Shown here one piece after another: positions 33,646-41,847 of a stretch of DNA of 64,000 bases. Source of the stretch: Anaerolineae bacterium (GTDB lineage Bacteria; Chloroflexota; Anaerolineae; Anaerolineales; Villigracilaceae). The notes beneath the pieces are model-generated. The model had not been told where the DNA came from, ran no database searches, and worked only from the letters and a program-made list of their open reading frames with translations. How positions within the stretch are numbered: position 1 is the first letter of the stretch; every line of letters begins with the position of its first letter. The DNA is taken from contig JAJPIZ010000039.1 in assembly GCA_021324435.1 (NCBI GenBank), positions 62,001 to 126,000 of the forward strand. Direction: 5' to 3'. The translations under genes were made by a program, and so were the position numbers.

Positions 33646-34695
33646 CTACGAATAATACCAACTAAAAATCTTGTTATATACCGCCAGCAACAGTTTCTTG
33701 ACGGGACTCAACTCCAACACGCGCCGCGCAAAGCCATCTTTCTTCCCTTTCGGGGACGATGTCTTTCCTCTTTCCTTCCCCAACTCCCCTCTCAAATACC
33801 CCAGCGTATTGGACAGGTTCATCGCCAGCGGGTCAGAGACCATCAGCCGCAGAAGTCCCGCGTCGTTCATACGTTTGTCCAATTGGCGGACCTGTCCCAT
33901 CGGCTTGTCCATGTCGAAGGGCAGGAACTGCTGAAGCGTGGACTTGTAGGCGATGAACTGCCAGTGCGAGGCGCCCGCGTAGGCAACAATTGGTTTCGCC
34001 TCGGTCTCGGTACGGCGGCGGTCGGGCAGCGTTCTTTGCGTATCGAGACTGCCGCCTACTCGACCATCGGCTGATGGATCATAGGTTATTTTCCAATCTC
34101 TGGTCTCCGCATAGACTTTTTTGTTTTCCTCCTCCGTCTGCCCAAGCGAGAGATTGAATTCGAGGAAGGTCTCCCAGGGAATGAACTGACCCTCTTCGAG
34201 GGTTGCGTGCTTCCGCGCCCAATCGAGCGTGGCGGAATAGAACTCCGGCGGCGTGCGGAACGGACGCGCCGTCACCATGCCGGCGTTGGGAAAGGTTTCG
34301 AGGATTTCCACCGAGCGCGCCAGCCAGCCGGGGGAGAACAACACGTCGCTGTCGGTGTAGGCGATGATTTCGCCCGGCGCGCCGCCGAAGATGACATTCC
34401 ACGCGCCGCCCTTGCCCATGTTCTTCTCGGAGAGGATCAAATATTGAATTCGTCCCTCTTCTTTTTCCTTGATAAGGAAATCGCGCACCTCGGCGCACGA
34501 GCCGTTATCGAAGACCATCAGGTCGAAGGGCAGACCCGCATCCCGTCGCATGGATTCAAGCGAGACTTTCAACACATCGAGGGTTTCTGCATAAAATCCG
34601 CTGATGAAGGGAATGTAATTAAGCAACGCGACTGTGATCCGCTCGGGACGGGCCACGTCTTTGACGAACTTGGCGGGATTCTGACCTTTTCTCAT
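33646..34695 (-). CDS. Glycosyltransferase family 2
   Basis: The 349-residue enzyme has ITVALLNYIPFISGFY, VFDNGSCAEV (about 61-70), SEKNMGKGGAWNVIFGGAPG and IIAYTDSDVLFSPGWL, where YTDSD is the DxD metal/nucleotide site. A low-complexity, polar segment (DPSADGRVGGSLDTQRTLPD, then RRRTETEA, about 206-233) interrupts the fold and corresponds to an inserted palindromic repeat at about 34000-34075; without it KITYD and KPIVAYAGASHWQF would be closer. The C-terminus is basic. It probably adds a sugar to the surface glycan. The start uses a GGAG-poor context. Confidence 0.85.
   Translation of the reverse strand: MRKGQNPAKFVKDVARPERITVALLNYIPFISGFYAETLDVLKVSLESMRRDAGLPFDLMVFDNGSCAEVRDFLIKEKEEGRIQYLILSEKNMGKGGAWNVIFGGAPGEIIAYTDSDVLFSPGWLARSVEILETFPNAGMVTARPFRTPPEFYSATLDWARKHATLEEGQFIPWETFLEFNLSLGQTEEENKKVYAETRDWKITYDPSADGRVGGSLDTQRTLPDRRRTETEAKPIVAYAGASHWQFIAYKSTLQQFLPFDMDKPMGQVRQLDKRMNDAGLLRLMVSDPLAMNLSNTLGYLRGELGKERGKTSSPKGKKDGFARRVLELSPVKKLLLAVYNKIFSWYYS
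34004..34049. repeat. REP-like palindrome inside a glycosyltransferase gene
   Basis: GTCTCGGTACG (34004-34014) and CGTATCGAGAC (34039-34049) are inverted partners with one G-T type mismatch; TACTCGACCATCGG follows. The letters match the REP-like GTCTCGATACG...CTCGACCA repeats common in high-GC bacteria. It is in frame and encodes a polar stretch. Confidence 0.55.
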
Positions 34696-34729
34696 TCCTT
34701 ATCCACAGATGAATGCAGATTTCACAGAT

Positions 34730-35638
34730 TTATTTCTTGATAAATTTCCGGAATCGTTTCGCCCAGCGCTTGGGACGGACGAAATTTTCAATCGAGTCTT
34801 CGGGAAGAAAGAAGAATATTTTTCGCAGGAATAATTCCAACTTGCGCTGGAAGCGGAGCGATGTCATCTTTGGGCGGACAAGTTTCCCCTCCACGAGTTG
34901 ATGGGTGGAATCGAGAATCGTGTAGCGGATGTTCGCCTGGCCGCCCGCGCGGCGGATGTTCTCGTTTGAGTCAGGATGTTCGTAATGGGGTTTACCATCG
35001 GGTAAATGTGAGTAATCGTGGTTTTGATGCACGATCATGACCGACGGGGTGCAATCTATTATGGGCCAATTTTCCTTGCGCGCTTTGAAGATCATCCAAT
35101 TGTCCCAGCCGGCGCGGCCGACGGTGAAGTCGGGGATGTCGGCGTAGCAGGCGCGTGGGAAGAGGAAGAAGTCTGAGCCGGCGGGGCGGTGGAGGGAGCC
35201 TTGACGGGAGACCGAAGACCGAAGACGGGCCTGCCAATCGGCGGTGAAGTCGATAGGTTGAGTCACGTTCAAGTCCCAGCGCTGGCTGAGGAGGACGAAG
35301 TTATCTTTTATTTTGGAGACTTGCTTCGCGGCTTCCACAAAATCGGGCATGAGGAGCATGTCCGCGTTGATGATGCAGAGCAGGTTGCTGTTGGAGTTCT
35401 CGCGTGCCAGTCGAAACATGGACGAGATCAGCGGCGTGCCGTTTACATTGCGCGCCACGTTGGGAATGCGCTTCACGCCCAGTTCGCGCGCGGCTTCGGC
35501 GAGACCCGTCTCTTCGCCGAGGAGGATGACCTCGACGTTGGGAAGCAGGGTCCATGATTTAAGCGCGTTGCGTTGAATCATCGCGATATGAGGGTCGGTG
35601 AAGGGTTTGGGTGCGGAGAATAAAGTAATCAGTGACAC
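34730..35638 (-). CDS. Glycosyltransferase-like protein (GT-A fold)
   Basis: I start it at GTG 35638 (VSLITLFSAPKPF), because the longer open frame upstream (TTG at 35683) is made only of heptad repeats and overlaps the previous gene. The 302-residue protein reads like a GT-A enzyme: ISLFxxPKPF-like opening, then LLCIINADMLLMPDF with the NAD/DxD-like acidic site, AGSDFFLFPRACY, and VGRAGWDNWMIF. The IVHQNHDYSHLPDGK segment recurs in this group. It is a likely glycosyltransferase for the same glycan. The C-terminus is strongly basic and aromatic, suggesting membrane contact. Confidence 0.75.
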   Translation of the reverse strand: MSLITLFSAPKPFTDPHIAMIQRNALKSWTLLPNVEVILLGEETGLAEAARELGVKRIPNVARNVNGTPLISSMFRLARENSNSNLLCIINADMLLMPDFVEAAKQVSKIKDNFVLLSQRWDLNVTQPIDFTADWQARLRSSVSRQGSLHRPAGSDFFLFPRACYADIPDFTVGRAGWDNWMIFKARKENWPIIDCTPSVMIVHQNHDYSHLPDGKPHYEHPDSNENIRRAGGQANIRYTILDSTHQLVEGKLVRPKMTSLRFQRKLELFLRKIFFFLPEDSIENFVRPKRWAKRFRKFIKK

Positions 35639-35671
35639 AGTAATCAGTAGCCAGTGATCAGTGACCAGCAG
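35629..35671. repeat. TCAGTNN heptad repeat array
   Basis: TCAGTGA, CACAGTAA, TCAGTAG, CCAGTGA, TCAGTGA and CCAGCAG stand in tandem across the junction of two genes, and encode the last residues (AAGH) of the cytidylyltransferase. It matches the array at 25334-25368. Confidence 0.55.
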
Positions 35672-36482
35672 CGCGTTCGTCAATATCTTTCAAAGTCTTG
35701 TGCTTCACGCCTGCGTTGATTTCCATCAATTGCGGCTCGTTGTGAACCAAATCGAGAACTTCCTTCCATGAAAAATCGTCGCGGCCATCGAAGCGTGCAT
35801 AGACTTGTCGTATAAATTCCAAATCTTCAGGCGTGTCCACCGTCCAGCGGTAATCGCCAAAGTCGGTAGTGTGATTCAGCAGGGCGACTTTGAATCCGCG
35901 TGGAGACATTCCTTCAGACCGTTGACGGTTGACGGTTGACAGTTCAACGCCTTCATAAAAATACGGCATGGCATGTTCGCGATGTTGTGGCTCTTTGGCA
36001 GACTTCCAAGCCTTCTCCAAAGCTTTGAATGTGCAGGCTTCAACGTCCAAGCCAATGGGATACGTACGCTGATAAGGCGGGGGTAAGCGATTCGCAACGA
36101 AATCGAATTTCGAATCTCCGGTATCGAGTATCGTGTTCACAACATCGTCAATCAACGCCGGGTCAATCACGGGACAATCCGCGGTGATGCGGACGACATA
36201 ATCCGCTTTCGCCTGCCTCGCGGTTTGGTAGTAACGGTCTAGCACATCATATAAACTGCCGCGCGTGAACGGGATTCCGCTGAAGTCGCAATATTCGGCC
36301 ACAGGGTCGTCAGTCAGATCAGTCGTCGTGGCGAAAATGGTTTCGGTAACGGTAGCCGCCCGCGAGGTCCGCGCGAAGACGCGTTGAAGCATGGGCTGTC
36401 CCGCGATGTCTGCGAGAATCTTCCCCGGCAAACGGGACGAACTCATCCGTCCCTGAATGATGGCTATAACTCGTTCACTCAT
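35658..36482 (-). CDS. spsF: SpsF/PseF-type cytidylyltransferase family protein
   Basis: The 274-residue protein starts (M)SERVIAIIQGRMSSSRLPGK, the hallmark of the SpsF family related to CMP-KDO and CMP-pseudaminate synthetases, with VRITADCPVIDPALID and YRWTVDTPEDLEF. It most likely activates a nonulosonic acid with CTP. The short segment LSTVNRQRSEG (about 184-194) is encoded by a GACGGTT heptad repeat. The stop overlaps another heptad array. It follows the LapA-like gene with TGATG coupling. With the fused NeuA at 24099 the locus holds two different CMP-transferases, suggesting two different nonulosonic acids. Confidence 0.82.
   Translation of the reverse strand: MSERVIAIIQGRMSSSRLPGKILADIAGQPMLQRVFARTSRAATVTETIFATTTDLTDDPVAEYCDFSGIPFTRGSLYDVLDRYYQTARQAKADYVVRITADCPVIDPALIDDVVNTILDTGDSKFDFVANRLPPPYQRTYPIGLDVEACTFKALEKAWKSAKEPQHREHAMPYFYEGVELSTVNRQRSEGMSPRGFKVALLNHTTDFGDYRWTVDTPEDLEFIRQVYARFDGRDDFSWKEVLDLVHNEPQLMEINAGVKHKTLKDIDERAAGH
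35918..35948. repeat. GACGGTT heptad repeat inside the cytidylyltransferase gene
   Basis: CCGTTGACGGTTGACGGTTG then ACAGTTCAAC. It encodes TVNRQ on the minus strand in the same frame as the copy at 37333-37360 in a different gene. Confidence 0.5.
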
Positions 36483-36775
36483 CAATGTTCCACGCCATCG
36501 TATGGCTCAACTTGTTTTTGCGAGGAAATGGCATCCTCCAAATCCTGAATACGGCGTTTGTGTTTCATCACCGCCCAACTGCGGCCAATCACAGTAGGCA
36601 ACATGATCAAGACGCCCAGCAACGCGCCGATGCCCAACGCAATGATCAGAAACAGGCCGGTCGGTCCCTGCAGAAGATAGCCAAAGAGATTGATCTGAAT
36701 CACGGCTGGATTGTATGTGCTAAAGTAAACAGCCAGGATGGTAAAGACAACGATCAACACAAGGGAGATTATCAT
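36482..36775 (-). CDS. LapA-like (DUF1049) membrane protein
   Basis: With ATG 36775 (GGAGG five bases upstream) the protein has 97 residues: two hydrophobic segments (about 2-22 and 40-64) joined by a short loop containing NPAVIQINLFGYLLQGP, then a charged tail with KRRIQDLEDAI that may form a short coiled coil. This is the layout of lipopolysaccharide assembly protein A domain (LapA, DUF1049) proteins. Its role in a polysaccharide operon is unproven. It is coupled by TGATG to the cytidylyltransferase and follows the glycosyltransferase at 36788 by 12 bases. Confidence 0.7.
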   Translation of the reverse strand: MIISLVLIVVFTILAVYFSTYNPAVIQINLFGYLLQGPTGLFLIIALGIGALLGVLIMLPTVIGRSWAVMKHKRRIQDLEDAISSQKQVEPYDGVEH

Positions 36776-36787
36776 GTGAGCCTCCAA

Positions 36788-37903
36788 TCATTTATAACGG
36801 ACGGTCATTTCATATGCGTTCAACAAGACTTCAAAATTCTTCTTCCAATCGGCACGTTCTTCCGCGGACCTGCGAGCGGCGCGGCCAATTTGAGTTAATT
36901 TTTTCCGTTGAGCAATGACCGTTAAAATTTTTTCGGCGAGCGCGTCCGCATCTCCATCCGGAAAGAGCCAGCCGTTGATTCCTTCGCTGACCCATTCTTT
37001 GTTGGCGGGAATATCAGAGACCAACGCGGGCAGACCACAGGCCAGCGCTTCCATCAAGGAAACGGATGAGCCATCCACATGCGAGGGCGAGATATACAGG
37101 TTAGCCATATGATACCAGCGCGGCAGATCGGTCTGCGAGATTTGTCCGCCGAATTGAACGCGGTCGAGCACGCCGCCGTTCATAAGGATTTGACGAATAC
37201 TCTGTGCTTGTGATCCGCCGCCGAGCAAAAGCAGGCTGATATCATCGCGCTGTTGTGCTACTTTGACAAAGGCCTTGGCAAGCACATCCACGCCGTAGCG
37301 CGGTTCCCAGGAACGATTGCAGAAAAGGACAAACGACGGTTGACGGTTGACGGTTGGCCGTTTCTTGCTGACCGCTGAGGGCCGAGGGCTAAAATGCTTT
37401 AAATCCACGCCCCACGGGAAGACAACGGTTTGGTTGGGATTCATGCCATAGGCTACGGCTTTACCGCGTGTGACCTGGGCGTCGCTGGTGAAGAAGGTGC
37501 TGTTGCGTAATACGTATTTCGTAATTTGTTTCATCCACCAGTTGCGCTCTGCATCCTGCATCAAGTCAAAGCCCCACGACATAGTCAGAATCGGACGGAA
37601 GCCTGACAATGTGGCAATGAACGCGCAGGTTTGAATCGGCCCAGCGTGGATAAGATCAGGCTTGATTTCTTGGACGACGCGCTTGAAGTCTACAACCAGC
37701 CGCGGCAGGTCGCGCCAGCGGAATGGGCCTTGTCCGCCCGCCCAGATTACCTGCTCGATGTTGGATGGCACGGGACGATCCTCAGTCTGGCGTTGATTGA
37801 GTTCAAGTCTCAGATAAAAAACGTCATGCTTGGTCTTCGACAGCGCGTCCAGAAAACGATGATCATGAGGAGAGTAACCTTTGGAGAAATAAATGATTTT
37901 CAT
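36788..37903 (-). CDS. Glycosyltransferase family 4
   Basis: The real start is ATG 37903 (MKIIYFSKGYSPHDHRFL); the open frame upstream is an ACCACGAAGG hairpin repeat. The 371-residue GT-B enzyme has DLIHAGPIQT, WGFDLMQDAERNWW, FPWGVDLKHFSP and, in the C-terminal lobe, FCNRSWEPRYGVDVLAKAF and SPSHVDGSSVSLMEALACGL, where the E of the EX7E motif contacts the donor. A polar segment (PSAVSKKRPTVNRQPS) between the lobes is encoded by heptad and other repeats. It likely adds a hexose-type sugar to the glycan. Confidence 0.87.
   Translation of the reverse strand: MKIIYFSKGYSPHDHRFLDALSKTKHDVFYLRLELNQRQTEDRPVPSNIEQVIWAGGQGPFRWRDLPRLVVDFKRVVQEIKPDLIHAGPIQTCAFIATLSGFRPILTMSWGFDLMQDAERNWWMKQITKYVLRNSTFFTSDAQVTRGKAVAYGMNPNQTVVFPWGVDLKHFSPRPSAVSKKRPTVNRQPSFVLFCNRSWEPRYGVDVLAKAFVKVAQQRDDISLLLLGGGSQAQSIRQILMNGGVLDRVQFGGQISQTDLPRWYHMANLYISPSHVDGSSVSLMEALACGLPALVSDIPANKEWVSEGINGWLFPDGDADALAEKILTVIAQRKKLTQIGRAARRSAEERADWKKNFEVLLNAYEMTVRYK
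37333..37360. repeat. GACGGTT heptad repeat inside the GT4 gene
   Basis: Three GACGGTT units in tandem (37335-37355), then GGCCG. It encodes PTVNRQ on the minus strand; a second string nearby (GACCGCTGAGGGCCGAGGGC) looks like another inserted repeat. Confidence 0.5.
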
Positions 37904-37910
37904 AATTTTC

Positions 37911-37976
37911 ACCACAAAGACACAAAGGTGCACGATGTTTTCTTTACTTTGTGTTCCTTCGTGTCCTTCGTGGTTA
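37911..37976. repeat. Intergenic hairpin repeat (CACAAAGACACAAAGG type)
   Basis: CACCACAAAGACACAAAGG pairs imperfectly with CCTTCGTGTCCTTCGTGGT across a T-rich loop. It lies between the GT4 start and the stop of the NeuB-type gene at 37983, and is of the same general type as 31862. Confidence 0.6.
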
Positions 37977-37982
37977 GAGAAA

Positions 37983-39050
37983 TTACGCTCCCAAATCCGT
38001 CCAGCGCAATTCCTTGCCAAATGGAATATCCATCAACGCCTTCGTGCCGATCACATTTTGAATCTCGTACGGTTTGATGGCGCCAGGCGTGGCGGGGCGC
38101 AGGACGTCAATCATTTCGCGCGTGAAGACTTCTCCGGCTCGGATGTCGCGCGCAGCGCGCAGGCAACGACGTTGCACAATCTTGGTCTCCTGCTCGTTGC
38201 CCGCAATAAATTTATCCGCAGAGCCGAGAGCGCGTTCGAGTTGACGCGTTTCCTCGACCATGTGCGCCCAATCGGCTGGATTCAACGCAAACTTGTGATC
38301 GGGGCCTTCACGGCTGTTGTCGTCCGTGAAGTGCCGTTCGATCATGCGCGCGCCGAGGGCCACCGCGCCGAGCACAGTCGCGTTGCCGTGCGTGTGGTCG
38401 GAGAGTCCCAGCACCACATCGGGGAACATGGTCGCATAGGTTTTCAATACATTCAAATGAATGTGGTCGTAGTTTTCGAGGCTGGCGGTGTAGTTCGTGT
38501 TGCATTGCATTAAACACAACTGCTTATTGATCTTTAGAATCGCGTGGACGGCGCGTTGCACATCAGCGATGTCTGCCGCACCGCTGGCGATGATCATCGG
38601 CTTGCCTTTGGAAGCCATATGTTCGAGCGCCTCGATCCAGTCAATTTCACCGGAGCCGGCTTTGAAAGCCGGGACGTATGGATTGACATGTTCAATCGAG
38701 TCGTAATCGTACGGCGAAGTGAAGAAGTGGATTCCAATCTTGTCGCACTCTTCTTTCAAGACGGGAGTCCAATCCCATGAAACAGACGCCTCCGCGTACA
38801 CCTGCGTCACCGGCTTTTTCCATTTGGCTTGATGGCTGACCTTCGAGTCCATGTGTGTGAAGCCGTAATCGGAAACAATTTTCGGGGCCTGGAAGTGCTG
38901 GAATTTGGCCGCGTCCGCTCCAGCGTCCCGCGCGAGGCGGATGAGCATTTTGGCGCGGTTCAAGTCCCCATCGTGGTTGGCGGCGATGTCGGCGATGAAA
39001 TACGTCGGATGGTTCAATCCGATGAGGCGGTCCTGAATTTTGAATTCCAT
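37983..39050 (-). CDS. pseI: NeuB-family nonulosonic acid synthase with SAF domain, PseI-like
   Basis: With ATG 39050 (GGAGGAGCC directly before) the protein has 355 residues. The TIM barrel has YFIADIAANHDGDLNRAK (17-34), AAKFQHFQAP, FFTSPYDYDSIE, AFKAGSGEIDW, MIIASGAADIADV, CNTNYTAS and SDHTHGNATVLGAVALGA. The C-terminal 60 residues (RRCLRAARDIRAGEVFTREM, then VLRPATPGAIKP) are a SAF domain, missing in the other synthase at 23228. FIADIAANHDGDLNRA resembles pseudaminate synthase. It follows PseB two genes upstream, so it may condense a PseB-derived sugar with phosphoenolpyruvate. Confidence 0.87.
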   Translation of the reverse strand: MEFKIQDRLIGLNHPTYFIADIAANHDGDLNRAKMLIRLARDAGADAAKFQHFQAPKIVSDYGFTHMDSKVSHQAKWKKPVTQVYAEASVSWDWTPVLKEECDKIGIHFFTSPYDYDSIEHVNPYVPAFKAGSGEIDWIEALEHMASKGKPMIIASGAADIADVQRAVHAILKINKQLCLMQCNTNYTASLENYDHIHLNVLKTYATMFPDVVLGLSDHTHGNATVLGAVALGARMIERHFTDDNSREGPDHKFALNPADWAHMVEETRQLERALGSADKFIAGNEQETKIVQRRCLRAARDIRAGEVFTREMIDVLRPATPGAIKPYEIQNVIGTKALMDIPFGKELRWTDLGA

Positions 39051-39061
39051 GGCTCCTCCGA

Positions 39062-39982
39062 TTAGATTTGTTGATAACTGCGGATTTTCTGTGGATAACC
39101 CTGCTGGTACTGTGTATAAAACTGCTCCAAACCGGTGGAAAAAGCGGGGAGTTCGCGCCCCAAATCTGTGGATAGTTTGTGGGTAGACAGCCACAAATTG
39201 TGGGAACGCTTGGCGGTCAAACTGGACTTGTCAACGGATTGCGGGGAAATGAGGCTTTCTCTCAACCCGAACTTGCGCGCAATCTCCACCCCAAACTGAT
39301 ACTTGCTCATGGCCTGCGGCCCAACCACGTGATACAGGCCGCGAAGTCCGCGCTCGAGCATGGCCAGCAGAATTTCGCCGAGATGATCCACCAGCAGGGG
39401 GCAAAAGATCACATCCGTAAATCCGTTGACATTCTTGCCATTGCCCAGGTTGTTGATGAAAAACTCCGCCAGACTGCGTTTGCCGCTCAACGACCAGCCA
39501 TAAAAATTCACACGCGCCACAATCGCCAGCGGATTGACTTTCAACACGGCCTGCTCGCCCTCGTACTTGGTCTGTGAGTACACACCGAGTGGATTGGGTT
39601 TGTCGCTTTCGGTGTAGGAACCGTTTTCCAATTGCCCATCGAAGACCGCGTCGGTGGAGATATGCACGAGACGGATTTTGCGCCGCAGGCAGGCATCCGC
39701 GAGTTCGTACGGAAGTTCTGCATTCATGCGGCGCGCTAAATCAGGATCAGACTCACACGCGTCCACGTTTGCCAGCGCCGCGCAGTGGATGACCGCTTCG
39801 GGTTTGGCTTGACTCAGGATATGCTGAACCGCCTGAGGGGCGAGGAGATCCGCTTTGATCACCTCGAACGGCACGGAGGCCAGTGTGTTGCGATCCACAC
39901 CGATGACATCGTGAGTGTGTCTCGCGTTCAAAGCCAGATTGAGTCCGAGTAATCCGCTTGCACCGGTGATCAGAATTCTCAT
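39062..39982 (-). CDS. RmlD-like NAD(P)-dependent sugar reductase
   Basis: This is an extended SDR of 306 residues: ILITGASGLLGLNLAL (3-18), VIHCAALANVDACES, VHISTDAVFDG with Ser and Thr near the active site, then YSQTKYEGE (catalytic Tyr and Lys). These features are those of dTDP-4-dehydrorhamnose reductase (RmlD) relatives. Neighbours point to a 4-keto-6-deoxy sugar produced by PseB as possible substrate. It is followed after 11 bases by the PseI-like gene and shares one base with PseB, so the three form an operon segment. The C-terminus is unusually polar (SYQQI). Confidence 0.85.
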   Translation of the reverse strand: MRILITGASGLLGLNLALNARHTHDVIGVDRNTLASVPFEVIKADLLAPQAVQHILSQAKPEAVIHCAALANVDACESDPDLARRMNAELPYELADACLRRKIRLVHISTDAVFDGQLENGSYTESDKPNPLGVYSQTKYEGEQAVLKVNPLAIVARVNFYGWSLSGKRSLAEFFINNLGNGKNVNGFTDVIFCPLLVDHLGEILLAMLERGLRGLYHVVGPQAMSKYQFGVEIARKFGLRESLISPQSVDKSSLTAKRSHNLWLSTHKLSTDLGRELPAFSTGLEQFYTQYQQGYPQKIRSYQQI

Positions 39983-40992
39983 TACCCCTCCAATTTACCT
40001 TCCGCGAATAATTTCTCGAAAGGCGCAATATATTTCTTGATGCCTTCCACATCGAGCCATTCTGTGTTGTTATCGCTGGCATAGTGATAACCGTCGGATA
40101 GACGTTTGCCCTTTTTATCCCAGGCATAACCAAACCAGAGCGCTTCTGCGGGCTGTACAACATACATGCGATCAAGTTCCACTGTGGTGCGCGCTTCATC
40201 TTCGGAAATCAACGCCTCATGCAGTTTCTCGCCCGGGCGAATGCCGATGATGTCAATCTTTGCATCTGGAGCGATGGCACGCGCCAGGTCAACAACTTTC
40301 GTACTGGGAATCTTCGGCACAAAGACCTCGCCGCCCTCCATCTGTTCGATGCAGTTGATGACGAAATGAACACCCTCCTCCAGCGAGAGCCAGAAGCGTG
40401 TCATGCGTTCATCGGTGACAGTGACTTTGCCGCTGGCGCGCTGTTTGAGGAACAACGGCACAACTGAGCCGCGCGACCCAACGACGTTCCCGTATCGGAC
40501 GCACGAATAGCGGGTGGCCGTACCCGCGGCATACGCGTTGCTTTGAATGACCAGTTTCTCCGCGGCGAGTTTGGTTGCGCCATACAGGTTCGCCGGGTTG
40601 ACGGCTTTGTCCGTGCTGAGGGCCAGCACTTTTTTCACACCCGCATCCAACGCCGCCTCCACCACGTTGGAGGTGCCCATGATGTTGGTCTTGATGGCTT
40701 CCATCGGGTTGTACTCGCAGGCCGGGACCTGTTTGAGGGCTGCGGCATGAACGACAATGTCCACGCCGTGCATAGCACGCACGAGTCGTTCGCGGTCGCG
40801 CACGTCGCCGATGAAATAACGCAGAGAGGGATGGTCATACCCTGCCACGCGCATCTCATGTTGTTTCAATTCATCGCGGCTGAAGATGATGATTTTCTTC
40901 GGCTGTTTCTCCTCCAGCAGTATTTTGGTGAACTTCTTCCCGAAGGAGCCGGTCCCGCCGGTGATGAGGACAACTTGATTTTTCCAGTCCAT
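39982..40992 (-). CDS. pseB: UDP-N-acetylglucosamine 4,6-dehydratase (inverting), PseB-like
   Basis: PseB converts UDP-GlcNAc to a 4-keto-6-deoxy-L-hexosamine, the first step to pseudaminic acid. The 336-residue protein has LITGGTGSFGKKFTKILLEE (9-28), IIFSRDELKQHEM, FIGDVRDRERL, HAAALKQVPACEYNPMEAIK, ALSTDKAVNP, YGATKLAAEK, VRYGNVVGSRGSVVP, TRFW and IIGIRPGEKLHE, all as in Helicobacter PseB, where Lys133/Tyr-type residues drive inversion at C5. The matching PseC aminotransferase, PseH and PseG are not in the window. Confidence 0.9.
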   Translation of the reverse strand: MDWKNQVVLITGGTGSFGKKFTKILLEEKQPKKIIIFSRDELKQHEMRVAGYDHPSLRYFIGDVRDRERLVRAMHGVDIVVHAAALKQVPACEYNPMEAIKTNIMGTSNVVEAALDAGVKKVLALSTDKAVNPANLYGATKLAAEKLVIQSNAYAAGTATRYSCVRYGNVVGSRGSVVPLFLKQRASGKVTVTDERMTRFWLSLEEGVHFVINCIEQMEGGEVFVPKIPSTKVVDLARAIAPDAKIDIIGIRPGEKLHEALISEDEARTTVELDRMYVVQPAEALWFGYAWDKKGKRLSDGYHYASDNNTEWLDVEGIKKYIAPFEKLFAEGKLEG

Positions 40993-41022
40993 AATAAACC
41001 TCAGAGAGTAGATTTCTACTCT

Positions 41023-41847
41023 CTACTTCCTAACCACTATCAACGGATATTGTCCGTTCTCGCCGAAGAACCGTGGAAAGTGTTCCTCTAGCCAAAAAAC
41101 AAATCGTAAGAACATTTTGCCTCCCAGTCGTGGACGGACGAACCAGCGCATGAAGCGCGGGCTGAGACTGCGCCATGGATAAATTTCAAGTGTCACCACG
41201 TTCTTCAATTCACGTTTCAGCCAGCACGGCGTCATTTTCTGAACGAACGTGCCTGCCCGATCTTCCTCCTCGGCCCAATTCTTTTTCTGCTTGGCAGAAC
41301 GTCCGGAAAAGAATCGCATCAGCCCGATGAGCGGTTCAGCGAGATGCATCAGCAACGGATTATGCCAGCCATTGACAACGACTGCGCTTCGTTCCCGCTT
41401 CAGTACACGGGCCAATTCCAAATAAGCGTATTTGTGTTCGCTGAACGGCAAGTGATGAATGGCATGCATGGAAACAACGCCATCGAATACATCTGATTTG
41501 AAGGGCAGGTTGGCAATGTCGGCCACCACATACAGACCTTTCGCGCCGAGACGCGCACGCGCTTCCTTCAAAGCCGTGATGGAAATGTCAGCGCAGACGC
41601 GGAAGCGGTAGCCCGCAGAATAAGTCAAATATTCGGGCCATTGTACAGGCCCGGAACCGGCGTCCAGTAAAAGGTCCCCGTGTGAGGCGAGATGACGACT
41701 CACGCGCAGATGACACTTATGGATATACTCGCGCGAAACCGGGCGCAGATCTTCGTAGCGGGCATTCTGATAGAGGCCTTCGCCAATCTGCGACCAGCCA
41801 ACCTGATCATAAAACTCACGAACTTGTTGTTTTGTGTTCTCAGTCAT
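41023..41847 (-). CDS. Class I SAM-dependent methyltransferase
   Basis: From ATG 41847 (tgATG coupling with the upstream stop) the protein has 274 residues. LLLDAGSGPVQWPEYL is motif I (Asp-x-Gly-x-Gly), then VCADISITALKEAR, VVADIANLPFKSDVFDGVVS and MHAIHHLPF. Residues about 120-200 carry a Lys-rich loop (SGRSAKQKKNWAEEEDRAG). The C-terminal part is basic and aromatic. It may methylate a sugar of the glycan or a lipid-linked intermediate; no specificity can be read. Confidence 0.85.
   Translation of the reverse strand: MTENTKQQVREFYDQVGWSQIGEGLYQNARYEDLRPVSREYIHKCHLRVSRHLASHGDLLLDAGSGPVQWPEYLTYSAGYRFRVCADISITALKEARARLGAKGLYVVADIANLPFKSDVFDGVVSMHAIHHLPFSEHKYAYLELARVLKRERSAVVVNGWHNPLLMHLAEPLIGLMRFFSGRSAKQKKNWAEEEDRAGTFVQKMTPCWLKRELKNVVTLEIYPWRSLSPRFMRWFVRPRLGGKMFLRFVFWLEEHFPRFFGENGQYPLIVVRK

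Noticed and set aside
37501-37525. Third member of the ACGTATTACG palindrome family inside the GT4 gene
   Set aside because: The encoded segment fits the protein family well, so the likeness may be chance codon use.
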